64,000 nt of DNA. Origin: Bailinhaonella thermotolerans (GTDB lineage: Bacteria > Actinomycetota > Actinomycetes > Streptosporangiales > Streptosporangiaceae). Made by a program: the position numbers and the translations under genes. Positions 1 through 9,929 of the stretch are shown here, piece after piece. The stretch spans positions 186,001 through 250,000 of the forward strand of contig NZ_QZEY01000007.1 in the NCBI RefSeq assembly GCF_003594875.1, read 5' to 3'. Numbering within the stretch: position 1 is the stretch's first letter; the number at the start of each line of letters is the position of its first letter. The notes under the pieces were generated by a model. That model saw only the letters and a list, made by a program, of their open reading frames with translations. It did no database searches and was not told the DNA's origin.

Positions 1-1
1 C

Positions 2-706
2 GGCGAGCAGTCCCGCACCGGCGGCAGGCGCACGGGCGGGCGGCGGCGCAGCACGGACACGACCGGTTCCGTCTGGATGAAGGACGGCCGCCCGACGCAG
101 CGCACGTGGATCGCGGCGGCGGGCGCGGCCGGGTTCGCGCTGTGCGTGGGGCTGGCGCTCGCGTTCAGCTCCGGCGGCGAGGAGACCCCGGCGGCCAAGC
201 CCAGCGCCCCGGCGACCGCCCTGGAGGAGGGCGTCGCCGCCTCCGCGCCCGCCAAGTCCCAGCCGGGCCCCACCCCGCCGGGGTACACCCAGTTCTCCAA
301 CAAGGACTTCGCGCTCCTGGTGCCGGAGGGCTGGAAGCAGACCTCGGCGTACGGGCTGATGACGTTCAGCGGCCCGGCCGACTCCGGCAAGCGCATCGAG
401 ATCCAGCCGGTCCCGGCGACGCCCGGCGGCGAGCTGGCGACGCTGACCAAGGCCGAGAAGAACCTCAAGCTGACCGACTACTCCCGGCTGACGTTGGCGA
501 AGGCGGACCACCACGGCCTGCCGGCCGCCGACTGGGAGTACACCTTCGTGGCCCTGAACGGCGACAAGCTGCACGTCCTGCGGCGGCACGTGACGGTCGG
601 GGGCAAGCGGGCCTTCAACATCATGGTCCAGCTCCCCGACGCGGAGTGGGACAGCGAGCGGCGGATCGTCAAGACGCTGCTCGACCACTTCAAGCCGGTG
701 AAGTAG
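2..706 (+). CDS. C-terminal part of a membrane-anchored protein (5' end outside window)
   Basis: The reading frame is open from base 2 without a stop, so the ATG at 77 is probably internal and the gene starts before the window. The visible part has a basic, Gly/Arg/Thr-rich stretch, then one hydrophobic segment (AAAGAAGFALCVGLALAF), an Ala/Pro-rich linker and an extracellular domain of about 140 residues with the phrase FALLVPEGWK. The order disordered linker, membrane helix, external domain is what the tail of an actinobacterial serine/threonine kinase looks like. No kinase domain is inside the window, so that identity is inference. Confidence 0.55.
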   Translation, partial: GEQSRTGGRRTGGRRRSTDTTGSVWMKDGRPTQRTWIAAAGAAGFALCVGLALAFSSGGEETPAAKPSAPATALEEGVAASAPAKSQPGPTPPGYTQFSNKDFALLVPEGWKQTSAYGLMTFSGPADSGKRIEIQPVPATPGGELATLTKAEKNLKLTDYSRLTLAKADHHGLPAADWEYTFVALNGDKLHVLRRHVTVGGKRAFNIMVQLPDAEWDSERRIVKTLLDHFKPVK

Positions 707-721
707 GCGCGGCCCCGCGAG

Positions 722-751
722 TGCCCGGGTCCGGATCGCCAGACCTGGGCA
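722..751 (+). terminator. hairpin after the first gene
   Basis: TGCCCGGGTC at 722-731 and GACCTGGGCA at 742-751 pair over 10 positions with one G-U. The hairpin starts 15 bases after the stop codon of the first gene and ends before the GTG of the transporter. No T-run follows, as is usual for actinobacterial terminators. Confidence 0.45.
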
Positions 752-778
752 TTCGCCCACATAGGGGATCATAAGTGG

Positions 779-2023
779 GTGACGACCCAGATCCCCCTTG
801 AAGATGATGTTTCGGTATTCGCCCGGGTCCAGCGGCGCGTCATCGCCGTCCTCTGCTCGGCGCAGATCGTGGGCGGGATCGGCATGGCCGTCACGTTCGC
901 CATCAGCCCCCTGGTCGCCGCCCGGCTGTCGGGGTCGGACATCATCGGCGGCCTCGCCGGCACCGCCACCACCCTCGGCGCGGCCCTGCTGGCCATCCCC
1001 ACCGCCTGGGCCGCCTCGCGCGGCGGCCGCCGCGAGGGCCTGGCCTTCGCGTACGGCGCGGGCCTGGTCGGCGGGCTGATCTCGGTGGGCGCGGTCGCGA
1101 TCGGATCGTGGCCGCTGCTGCTGGCCGGGCTCGTGCTGTTCGGCGGCGGCACGGCGGCCAACCTCGCCGGGCGGTACGCCGCGACCGACCTGTCCGCCCC
1201 CGGGCGCGGCGCGCGGGACCTGTCGATCGTCGTCTGGGCGACCACGATCGGCACCGTGCTCGGCCCCAACCTCGCCGCCCCCGCCGACTCCCTGGGCGTC
1301 TCGCTCGGCCTGCCCGCCGACGGCGCGCCGTTCGCGGTGTCCGCGCTGTCCTTCGTGGTCGCCGCAGTGATCGTCTTCGCCGGGCTGCGCCCCGACCCGC
1401 TGCGCCTGGCTCGCGGGCGCTCCGCCGTACCCGCCGGGCAGCGGCCGAAGGGGTCGGCCCTCGCCGTGCTGCGGACGTCGCGGGGGGCGCGCAACGCGCT
1501 GATCGCGATCACCGTCAGCCACACGGCCATGGTGTCGGTCATGTCGATGACCTCGGTGCACCTGGGGCACGGCGGGGCCCACCTGTCGGTCATCGGGCTC
1601 GTGCTGAGCCTGCACATCGCCGGGATGTACGTGCTGTCGCCGCTGGTGGGATGGCTCGCGGACCGGATCGGGCGCGAGCGCGTGGTCATGCTGGGCATGC
1701 TCCAGCTCATCGCGGCGGCCGCGACCGCGGGCACCGCCTCGCAGCACGACGTCGCCCAGGTCACGATCGGCCTCGTGCTGCTCGGCACCGGCTGGTCCTG
1801 CGGCCTGGTCGCGGGCTCGGCGCTGCTGACCGAGTCCACCCCGCTCGACCGGCGGCCCGCGGTGCAGGGCCTGTCGGACATGCTCATGAACGGCGGCGGC
1901 GCGCTGGGCAGCGCGGGCGCGGGCACGCTCGTCGCCGCGGCCGGGTACGGCGGGCTCGCCACCGCCGTGGGCGCCCTCGTCGCCGTGGCCCTCGCCTGGA
2001 CGTTCCTCACCCGCGCCCGCTGA
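779..2023 (+). CDS. MFS transporter
   Basis: A 414-residue integral membrane protein of the major facilitator superfamily. It has about twelve hydrophobic segments, a basic loop after the second helix (ASRGGRREG) and, at the middle of the protein, the phrase GWLADRIGRERV, which matches the MFS loop signature GxLaDrxGrkxxl. The length is normal for a 12-helix MFS. The start is GTG; no clear Shine-Dalgarno is seen. The substrate cannot be told from the sequence; drug or metabolite efflux is the usual role of this subgroup. It stands alone between a hairpin and a convergent minus-strand cluster. Confidence 0.85.
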   Translation: MTTQIPLEDDVSVFARVQRRVIAVLCSAQIVGGIGMAVTFAISPLVAARLSGSDIIGGLAGTATTLGAALLAIPTAWAASRGGRREGLAFAYGAGLVGGLISVGAVAIGSWPLLLAGLVLFGGGTAANLAGRYAATDLSAPGRGARDLSIVVWATTIGTVLGPNLAAPADSLGVSLGLPADGAPFAVSALSFVVAAVIVFAGLRPDPLRLARGRSAVPAGQRPKGSALAVLRTSRGARNALIAITVSHTAMVSVMSMTSVHLGHGGAHLSVIGLVLSLHIAGMYVLSPLVGWLADRIGRERVVMLGMLQLIAAAATAGTASQHDVAQVTIGLVLLGTGWSCGLVAGSALLTESTPLDRRPAVQGLSDMLMNGGGALGSAGAGTLVAAAGYGGLATAVGALVAVALAWTFLTRAR

Positions 2024-2076
2024 CCGCCGCCCCCCGCGCCCGGACCCGTAACGGCCGGCGCCGGGCCGTACGGCGT

Positions 2077-2158
2077 CACGCCCGGCCGCCCCAGCCACGC
2101 CCGGCCGCCCCAGCCACGCTGGGCCGTACGGCTCGCGCCGGGCCGCACGGCTCGCGCC
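2077..2158. repeat. two short tandem repeats in the intergenic space
   Basis: Between the convergent transporter and mocA-like genes, a 19-base unit starting CACGCCCGGCC occurs twice (2077-2095, 2096-2114). A second 19-base unit starting GGGCCGTACGG occurs twice with one change (2121-2139, 2140-2158). The second unit carries the CCGTACGG palindrome seen in many gaps of this window. Confidence 0.7.
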
Positions 2159-2163
2159 GGGTC

Positions 2164-2763
2164 TCAGGCGGTCGCGTCCGGCCGGGGGTGGCGGAGGAGG
2201 GTGCGCAGGGTGGCGAGGTCCTCGCGGGTGTCGATGTCGGCCGGGCTGGCGACGTCGTCGCAGGCCACCTCGGTGACCAGCGCCGGGTTGGCGCGCAGGA
2301 ACGGCCGCGCCCCCACGTCCCCCTCCGCCAGTTCCGCCGCCTTCGCCCAGTGCTCCCGCGCGAGGAGGACCGGGTTGCGGCGCTTCCCGCCGTACGTCGC
2401 GACGGCGACCTCCGCGCCGGACCCGATCAGGCGGCGCACCGCCTCGGGCCCGACGAGCGGCTGGTCCACCAGGGCGATCACCACCGCCGTGACGTGGCCG
2501 GGGAGGGTCGCCAGGCCGAGGCGGAACGAGGAGCCCATCCCCGTGCGCCAGGCCGGGTTGTGCACGACCACCGCCCCCGGCACCTGGGCGTCGGCCGCGC
2601 CCAGCACCACGACCACGGGATGGCAGCCGGCCTCGTGCAGCGTGCGCACCCCCCGGTCCACCAGCCGGGTCCCGCCCAGCTCCACCAGCGCCTTCGGCTC
2701 GCCCAGCCGCGATCCCTCCCCGGCGGCGAGCAGCAGGCCCGCGACGTCATTCACGCGTTGCAT
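2164..2763 (-). CDS. MocA-like molybdenum cofactor nucleotidyltransferase
   Basis: A 199-residue NTP transferase of the MobA/MocA type. The N-terminus has the nucleotide-binding motif LLLAAGEGSRLG followed by PKALVELGG, and the middle has ALVDQPLV, the metal-binding DxP region of this family. MocA enzymes put CMP on molybdopterin to make the cytosine dinucleotide cofactor of xanthine dehydrogenase-type hydroxylases. The ATG at 2763 overlaps the stop of the upstream VWA gene (TGATG), so translation is probably coupled; a GTG at 2766 is an alternative start. The neighbours (VWA and MoxR proteins) support a role in molybdenum hydroxylase maturation, though no hydroxylase is in the window. Confidence 0.75.
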   Translation of the reverse strand: MQRVNDVAGLLLAAGEGSRLGEPKALVELGGTRLVDRGVRTLHEAGCHPVVVVLGAADAQVPGAVVVHNPAWRTGMGSSFRLGLATLPGHVTAVVIALVDQPLVGPEAVRRLIGSGAEVAVATYGGKRRNPVLLAREHWAKAAELAEGDVGARPFLRANPALVTEVACDDVASPADIDTREDLATLRTLLRHPRPDATA

Positions 2764-3917
2764 CACCCCACTAAACCGGATCTGCCCCGCCGGGACGTGG
2801 ACCCGCGCGCGCCTCCCGGCGGTTCACCCCCCGCCAGGACCTCCGCCAGCTCCTCGTACGCCGCCAGGCTGTGCCCGGCGACGAAGTGGTCGACGTGCGG
2901 CAGGGCGGCCCGCATCCCGGCCGTGAGCGGTTCGTACCCCGCGTGGCCCTTGTGCGGGTTCACCCAGATCACCCGGTACGCCAGCCGCGACAGCCGGGCC
3001 ATCTCGCGCGAGAGCCGCGCGGTGTCCCCGCGTTCCCACCCGTCGGAGGCGATCACCACGAACGCGCCCCGGGCCGTCCCGCGCTGCCCGAAGGCGTCCA
3101 GGAACTCCTTCAGCTCCTCCCCCAGCCGCGTGCCGCCGCTCCAGTCGGGGATCGCCGCCGAGGCCGCCGCCATCGCCGCGTCCGGGTCCCGCGTGCGCAG
3201 CTCCCCGGTGATCCTGGTCAGCCGCGTGCCCACGGTGAACACCTCGGTCGCGCGCGGCTCCCGCCGTACGACGGCGTGGGCGAGGCGCAGCAGGGCGTCG
3301 GCGTAGGGCGCCATCGACCCGCTCACGTCCACGATCAGCACGGCCCGCCGCGCCCGCGAGCCGGGGGCCCGGCGGCGGACCGCCGTGATCTCGCCACCGC
3401 GCCGCAGCGCCTCCCGCACGGTCCGCGCGGGGTCGGGCCGGCCGCGCCGCGCGGGCCGCAGCCGCCGCGAAGGGCGTTCGGCGCGGCCGGCCGCCAGCAG
3501 CGCGATCATGCGGTTCACCTGGTCGCGCTCGGCCGCCGTCAGCCGCGACACGTCCCGGCGCCGCAGCACCTCGGCGCGGCTGGCGGTGGAGGCGACCGGC
3601 CGCTCCCGCCGCCCGCCCGCCCCGCCCGGCCCCGGCTCCGCCACGCGCCGGGTGACGGTCACCCGGGCGGGAGGACGGCGGGCCGGTCCCGCCCGCTCGC
3701 CGCCGAAGTACGCCGCGAACACCCGGTCGTACACCGCCAGGTCGTCGCGCCGCGAGCACAGCGTCACCCGCCCGGCCCAGTACACGTCCCGCGCGTCCAG
3801 CACGTCCAGGTGCTCCAGCGCCGCCATCAGCGTGTGCGCCCGCTCCGGGTCCGCCGCCACCCCCGCCGCCCGCAGCGTCCGCGCGAACCCCACCGCGGTC
3901 TCGACGAAGTCCCGCAC
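2763..3917 (-). CDS. VWA domain protein, CoxE-like
   Basis: A 384-residue protein with a C-terminal von Willebrand factor A domain. The metal-ion adhesion motif DVSGSM is near residue 200, followed by the TRL/GGT and ASDGWERGD segments of the domain. The N-terminal half is Arg-rich and contains RAEVLRRRDVSRLTAAE, typical of CoxE. CoxE works with the MoxR ATPase CoxD to insert or mature the metal centre of CO dehydrogenase-type molybdenum enzymes (family knowledge). The gene starts one base after the stop of the MoxR gene, so the two are co-translated. The last 25 residues are low complexity. Confidence 0.85.
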   Translation of the reverse strand: MRDFVETAVGFARTLRAAGVAADPERAHTLMAALEHLDVLDARDVYWAGRVTLCSRRDDLAVYDRVFAAYFGGERAGPARRPPARVTVTRRVAEPGPGGAGGRRERPVASTASRAEVLRRRDVSRLTAAERDQVNRMIALLAAGRAERPSRRLRPARRGRPDPARTVREALRRGGEITAVRRRAPGSRARRAVLIVDVSGSMAPYADALLRLAHAVVRREPRATEVFTVGTRLTRITGELRTRDPDAAMAAASAAIPDWSGGTRLGEELKEFLDAFGQRGTARGAFVVIASDGWERGDTARLSREMARLSRLAYRVIWVNPHKGHAGYEPLTAGMRAALPHVDHFVAGHSLAAYEELAEVLAGGEPPGGARGSTSRRGRSGLVG

Positions 3918-3918
3918 G

Positions 3919-4818
3919 TCAGGAGCCGTTGGGGGACGGAGCGAGGAGCGCGCCGAGGGACCGCCGGATCCGGTCCTGGTCCTCGCGGTGCTTCAGGACC
4001 GCGCCGAGGGTCAGGGCCGCGGCGGCGGGGTCGAGGTCGCGGGCGCCCAGGGCCAGCAGGGCCTCGGTCCAGTCGAGGGTCTCGGCCACGCCCGGCGGTT
4101 TGAGGAGGTCCTCCGTGCGGAGGGCGCGGACGGCCCGGGCGACCCGCCCGGCCAGGCGCTCGGAGGCGGCGGGGAGACGGCGGCGGATGATCTCCACCTC
4201 GCGCTCGTAGGAGGGGTGGTCGAGCCAGTGGTAGAGGCAGCGGCGCTTGAGGGCGTCGTGGACCTCGCGGGTGCGGTTCGAGGTGATCACCACCGCGGGC
4301 GGGGTCCGGGCGCGGATGGTGCCCAGCTCGGGGACCGAGATCGAGAAGTCCGACAGCACCTCCAGGAGGAACGCCTCGAACTCGTCGTCGGCCCGGTCGA
4401 TCTCGTCCACGAGCAGCACGCACTCGGTCTCCAGGGCGCGCAGCAGCGGCCGGGCGATCAGGAAGCGGCGGTCGTACAGCTCGGCCTCCAGCTCTGCCAC
4501 GTCGCCCGCGCCCGCGCTCTCGGCCGCCTTGAGGTGCAGGATCTGCCGGGGGAAGTCCCAGTCGTAGAGCGCCTGGGAGGCGTCCAGGCCCTCGTGGCAC
4601 TGCAGCCGGATCAGCGGCACTTCCAGCACCGCCGCCAGCGTCTTGGCCAGCTCGGTCTTGCCGACCCCGGCCTCGCCCTCCAGGAACAGCGGCCGTCCCA
4701 TGCGCAGCGCGAGGAAGCACGCCGTGGCGAGCCCCTCGTCGGCGAGGTAGGCCCGCCGGTCCAGCAACGACCCCAGTGCCGCGGGCGACTCCACGCCCGG
4801 CGCCCAGCCCGTCATCAT
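3919..4818 (-). CDS. MoxR-family AAA+ ATPase, CoxD-like
   Basis: A 299-residue AAA+ ATPase. Walker A is GEAGVGKTE near residue 50, Walker B is LLVDEIDRAD near 140, and sensor 1 is the ITSNRTREV region near 180. MoxR ATPases pair with VWA proteins as chaperones that remodel metalloenzymes; with a CoxE-like partner and a MocA-like enzyme next to it, the target is likely a molybdenum hydroxylase encoded elsewhere. It is the first gene of a three-gene unit. The ATG at 4818 is followed by a second ATG at 4815. Confidence 0.88.
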   Translation of the reverse strand: MMTGWAPGVESPAALGSLLDRRAYLADEGLATACFLALRMGRPLFLEGEAGVGKTELAKTLAAVLEVPLIRLQCHEGLDASQALYDWDFPRQILHLKAAESAGAGDVAELEAELYDRRFLIARPLLRALETECVLLVDEIDRADDEFEAFLLEVLSDFSISVPELGTIRARTPPAVVITSNRTREVHDALKRRCLYHWLDHPSYEREVEIIRRRLPAASERLAGRVARAVRALRTEDLLKPPGVAETLDWTEALLALGARDLDPAAAALTLGAVLKHREDQDRIRRSLGALLAPSPNGS

Positions 4819-4891
4819 CTCAGGCTACGCGCCGCTCCCCCGCCGCGCCCGCCCCGATCTCGTACGGCGAGACGCCCGGCGGGCGGCCGGG

Positions 4892-5353
4892 TCAGAGGAC
4901 GCCGTCGTGGCGGGGCTCGTCGGCCTCGCCGTACTTGCGGATCAGGGCGCGCAGGTCGGCGACGGCCTGGAGGGCGAGGTCCCCGTCGGCGCTCTGGATG
5001 CCCAGCGCGCCGAGGGTGTCCCCGTCCGACAGGTCGAACCGCGGCCAGGAGTCGCCCCGCACGAACCGCACGTCGACGATCTCCGCCCAGGCCAGCCGGT
5101 GCGTCCGCGTCGGGTTGACCACGGTCACGCCCTCGGCGGACGCCTCGACCCTGCTGCGGGCCAGCACGTGCAGCAGGCCCGCGACGAGCAGGCAGAACAC
5201 GATGATGCCGAGCCGGTCGGGCAGATGGAACGAGGCCGGGAGCAGGAGCGCGAGCACGACCGACCCGGCCACGACGAAGACCGCGAAGCCGTACGACACG
5301 ATCCTTCCCCTGCGGGGACGCCAGGTGACGGGCAGGGTCGGGACGTGCTCCAT
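4892..5353 (-). CDS. PH domain-containing membrane protein
   Basis: A 153-residue protein with two adjacent hydrophobic segments at about residues 18-36 and 45-63, then a soluble domain beginning RVEASAEGVTVVNPTRTHRLAWAEI. That is the pattern of bacterial PH-like domain proteins. It lies 35 bases after ribH on the same strand and is probably the last gene of the riboflavin transcription unit. Such genes are often found beside ribH in actinobacteria; their function is unknown to me. Confidence 0.75.
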   Translation of the reverse strand: MEHVPTLPVTWRPRRGRIVSYGFAVFVVAGSVVLALLLPASFHLPDRLGIIVFCLLVAGLLHVLARSRVEASAEGVTVVNPTRTHRLAWAEIVDVRFVRGDSWPRFDLSDGDTLGALGIQSADGDLALQAVADLRALIRKYGEADEPRHDGVL

Positions 5354-5388
5354 GGCTCTCGGTCAACCTCTCCGGTCTTCGGGTCCGG

Positions 5389-7281
<1,893 letters not shown>

Positions 7282-7285
<4 letters not shown>

Positions 7286-7914
7286 GCACGCACCGCCTCG
7301 GCGGCCTCGACGGTGCGCCGGTGCTCACGCCGCCAGCCGCGGTAGCCGATCATCACCATCACGAAGAACACCGCGTAGACGGCGCCCGAGACGTACAGCC
7401 CGGACGAGAACGCCAGCGGCACGCCGACCAGGTCCACCGCGACCCAGATCAGCCAGAAGTCGGTCAGCGCCCGGCTCTGCGCGAACGTCGCGACGGCGCT
7501 GCCGACGAAGATGTAGGCGTCCGGGAGCGGGTTCCACGACAGCGACGGGAACAGCGTGAACACCCCGGCCACGGCCAGCGTGCCCGCGACCATGGCGCCC
7601 AGCAGGACGAGCCGCTCACGCGAGGTGGCCGGGCGGACCGCCAGCGGCGCGCCGTCGCGCATGCCCCGCGTCCACCTCACCCAGCCGTAGACGGCCAGGA
7701 CCGCGAACAGCACCTGCTTGAGCGCGTTGCCGGTCACGTGGGCGCCGACCGAGGCGATGAACAGCAGGATGGTCCCGGCGAGCTGGACCGGCCAGGTCCA
7801 GATCGTGCGCTTGTAGGCCAGCCACACCGTGGCCAGCGCTCCCGCGTTCCCGGCCAGGTCCGTCCAGAGCACCTTGTGCCCGAGGACGTCGAAACCCGCT
7901 TCCCACCAGTTCAC
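7282..7914 (-). CDS. ribM: PnuC-family transporter, probable riboflavin importer RibM
   Basis: A 210-residue membrane protein with about seven hydrophobic segments and the PnuC-family signatures WTWPVQLAG near residue 40 and [12 protein letters not shown]. PnuC proteins take up vitamin precursors by facilitated diffusion. Inside a riboflavin operon between ribE and ribBA it matches RibM of Streptomyces, a riboflavin and roseoflavin importer; the substrate here is inferred from context. It overlaps both neighbours by four bases. Confidence 0.85.
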
Positions 7915-8498
7915 CGTGTCACCAGCTTCTCGACGTACTTCGCGACGACGTCCACCTCGAGGTTCACCGGGTCGCCGGGCTTCTTGTGGCCCAGCGTGGT
8001 GAGGGCGAGCGTCGTGGGGATCAGCCCCACGCTGAACCCCTCGTCGTCAACAGCGACCACCGTCAGGCTGATTCCGTCCACCGCGATCGAGCCCTTCTCG
8101 GCCACGTACCTGTTGAGGCCGGCCGGCAGGGTGAACCGCACCACGTCCCAGTGCTCGGCGGGCTCCCGGGACACGATCACCCCCGTGCCGTCCACGTGGC
8201 CCTGCACGATGTGCCCGCCCAGGCGCTGGTCGGCGCGTACGGCGCGCTCCAGGTTCACCCGGTCGCCGGGCGCGAGCACCCCCAGCGACGTGCGGTCCAG
8301 CGTCTCCTTGATCACGTCCGCGGTGAACACGTCGGCGTCCACGTCCACGACGGTCAGGCACACGCCGTTCACGGAGATCGAGTCGCCGTGCTTCGCGTCG
8401 CCGGTCACCACCTTGCCGCGTACGGCGAGGCGCGCGGCGCCGGCGTGCGGCGTGAGCGCGACCACCTCGCCGAGTTCCTCAACGATTCCGGTGAACAT
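7911..8498 (-). CDS. ribE: riboflavin synthase alpha subunit
   Basis: Catalyses dismutation of two lumazine molecules to riboflavin. The start is the ATG at 8498, because the family's conserved N-terminus MFTGIVEELG begins there; the frame is open to 8621 but the upstream residues are unlike any RibE. The 195 residues form two similar lumazine-binding barrels, each with an LNLE-type segment (RVNLERAVRADQRLGGH and DPVNLEVDVVAKY). Four bases separate it from ribD. Confidence 0.94.
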   Translation of the reverse strand: MFTGIVEELGEVVALTPHAGAARLAVRGKVVTGDAKHGDSISVNGVCLTVVDVDADVFTADVIKETLDRTSLGVLAPGDRVNLERAVRADQRLGGHIVQGHVDGTGVIVSREPAEHWDVVRFTLPAGLNRYVAEKGSIAVDGISLTVVAVDDEGFSVGLIPTTLALTTLGHKKPGDPVNLEVDVVAKYVEKLVTR

Positions 8499-8502
8499 GT
8501 CG

Positions 8503-9600
8503 TTACTCCTCTTCCTTCGCCGCGGGGACGGCGATGACCCGGAGGTCCGGGCCGACGGGGGTGACGTCCTCGATCCGCAGGCGGTGCGCCTCGGCGAGGG
8601 TGGCGACTCCGGCGTCGCCAAGCGCGGCCCGGCCGGAGCCGAGCAGCGTGGGGGCGAGGTAGGCCACGACGCGATCGACGTAGCCCCCCGCCAGGAACGA
8701 CCCGGCGAGCGTGGGGCCGCCCTCCAGGAACACGCCGACCACCTCGCGGCGGTACAGCTCCTCCAGCAGCGCCCCGGGGTCGATCCCGCGGCCCGCCGCC
8801 CGCGGCAGTCGTACCACCGCCGCCCGGCACTCCAGCGGGCCGGGCTCGGCGTCCTCGGCGACCGCGACGAGCGTCGGGGCCTGCGCGTCGAGCACCCGCG
8901 CGGTCAGCGGCGTCCGCGCGTCCGAGTCGAGGACCACCCGCAGCGGGGCGCGGCGGGCGGCGCGGCCGGAGGGGCGGGCGGTGAGCAGCGGGTCGTCGGC
9001 GAGGACGGTGCCGACGCCCGCGACGATCGCGTCGGACTCGGCGCGCAGGCGGTGGACGTCCTCCCGGGCGGCCGGGGAGGTGATCCACTGGCTGGTGCCG
9101 TCGGCGGCGGCCGACCGGCCGTCCAGCGTCGCGGCGAACTTCCAGGTGACGTGCGGCCGGCGGGCCCGCGCGTAGGTGAGCCAGGCCGCGTTGACCCGCT
9201 CGGCCTCGGGGTCGGGCAGGAACTCGACCTCGACGCCGGCCGCGCGCAGGGCGTCCGCGCCCCCGGCGGCGACCGGGTTGGGGTCGGCCACGCCGTACAC
9301 CACGCGGGCGATCCCGGCCGCGAGCAGGGCGGACGTGCACGGTCCCGTGCGCCCGGTGTGGGCGCAGGGTTCGAGCGTGACGACGGCGGTGCCGCCGCGG
9401 GCGCGCTCCCCGGCCCTGGCCAGGGCGGCGACCTCGGCGTGCGGGCCCCCGGCGTACGCGTGGTGGCCCTCGCCCGCGATCTCGCCGTCCGGGGTGAGGA
9501 CGACGCAGCCGACGACGGGGTTGGGACTGGTGGAGCCGCGGCCGAGCGCCGCGAGCCGGATGGCGCGGCGCATCGCGTCGCGCTCGGCGGTGCTGATCAC
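8503..9600 (-). CDS. ribD: bifunctional riboflavin deaminase/reductase
   Basis: First gene of the riboflavin operon; deaminates and then reduces the pyrimidine intermediate. The N-terminal deaminase domain has the zinc motif HAEVAAL and EPCAHTGRTGPC near residues 50-90. The C-terminal reductase domain (about 145-360) has the family's FLEGGPTLAGSFL. The length, 365 residues, is normal. The start is GTG at 9600; its AGGAGG lies in a hairpin described separately. Confidence 0.94.
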   Translation of the reverse strand: MISTAERDAMRRAIRLAALGRGSTSPNPVVGCVVLTPDGEIAGEGHHAYAGGPHAEVAALARAGERARGGTAVVTLEPCAHTGRTGPCTSALLAAGIARVVYGVADPNPVAAGGADALRAAGVEVEFLPDPEAERVNAAWLTYARARRPHVTWKFAATLDGRSAAADGTSQWITSPAAREDVHRLRAESDAIVAGVGTVLADDPLLTARPSGRAARRAPLRVVLDSDARTPLTARVLDAQAPTLVAVAEDAEPGPLECRAAVVRLPRAAGRGIDPGALLEELYRREVVGVFLEGGPTLAGSFLAGGYVDRVVAYLAPTLLGSGRAALGDAGVATLAEAHRLRIEDVTPVGPDLRVIAVPAAKEEE

Positions 9601-9647
9601 CCGGAGCCTCCTACTCGCCGGTAACCGATAGGTCGGCGAGCTCCGGG
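9600..9647 (-). promoter_or_regulatory. hairpin that holds the ribD Shine-Dalgarno
   Basis: On the minus strand CCCGGAG-CTCGCCG (9647-9634) can pair with CGGCGAG (9620-9614) and CTCCGGG (9606-9600): two perfect 7-bp stems. The seven bases between them on the 3' side, TAGGAGG, contain the ribD ribosome-binding site, and the outer stem ends on the first base of the GTG start. With the FMN riboswitch just upstream, this looks like the expression platform, acting on translation. Confidence 0.7.
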
Positions 9648-9701
9648 GGTGATACGAGAACGCACGGCCCGCGCTCCCCGAGGGGTGCGCCGACCGTGAG
9701 C

Positions 9702-9836
9702 GCGCTGCCTCCCATCCGGACTTTCACCGTCGGTCCCGGAATTTCACCGGGTCCACCGGCCGATGGATTCGGCCGGGTCGCGGACTGTCACCGCCGGTTC
9801 GGAATTTCACCGACCCCGGAGCACGCTTGCTCGGCT
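9702..9836 (-). promoter_or_regulatory. FMN riboswitch (RFN element)
   Basis: On the minus strand the segments GGTCGGTGAAATTCCGAACC, ACCGGCGGTGACAGTCCGCG, CCGGTGAAATTCCGGGACCG and AGTCCGGATGGGAGG appear in order. They match the conserved parts of the RFN element (two GGUGAAAUUCC motifs and the closing AGUCCGGAUGGGAG). FMN binding should switch off the riboflavin operon that begins 100 bases downstream. Confidence 0.95.
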
Positions 9837-9888
9837 TTCAGTGTGCCACGTCCGTTTCGGGACTCCGACACACCCCCCACTTTAACTA

Positions 9889-9904
9889 CCAAGCGCCCGC
9901 TTGG
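9889..9904. terminator. palindrome between oxygenase gene and rib operon
   Basis: CCAAGCG-CC-CGCTTGG is a perfect 16-base inverted repeat 25 bases after the stop of the oxygenase gene and about 50 bases before the FMN riboswitch. It may terminate the upstream gene or be a repressor site in the rib promoter; the sequence does not decide. Confidence 0.35.
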
Positions 9905-9929
9905 GAAGCGCCGGGGCCGATGAGCGCCG

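Noticed and set aside
1108-3306. A 732-codon plus-strand frame across the MFS gene and the mocA-like gene.
   Set aside because: Arg/Pro/Gly-rich translation typical of a wrong frame in GC-rich DNA; the real genes have strong homology.
9889-9904. Calling the palindrome a firm rho-independent terminator.
   Set aside because: The loop is too short as written and no T-run follows; it could equally be an operator, so it is kept only as a low-confidence site.
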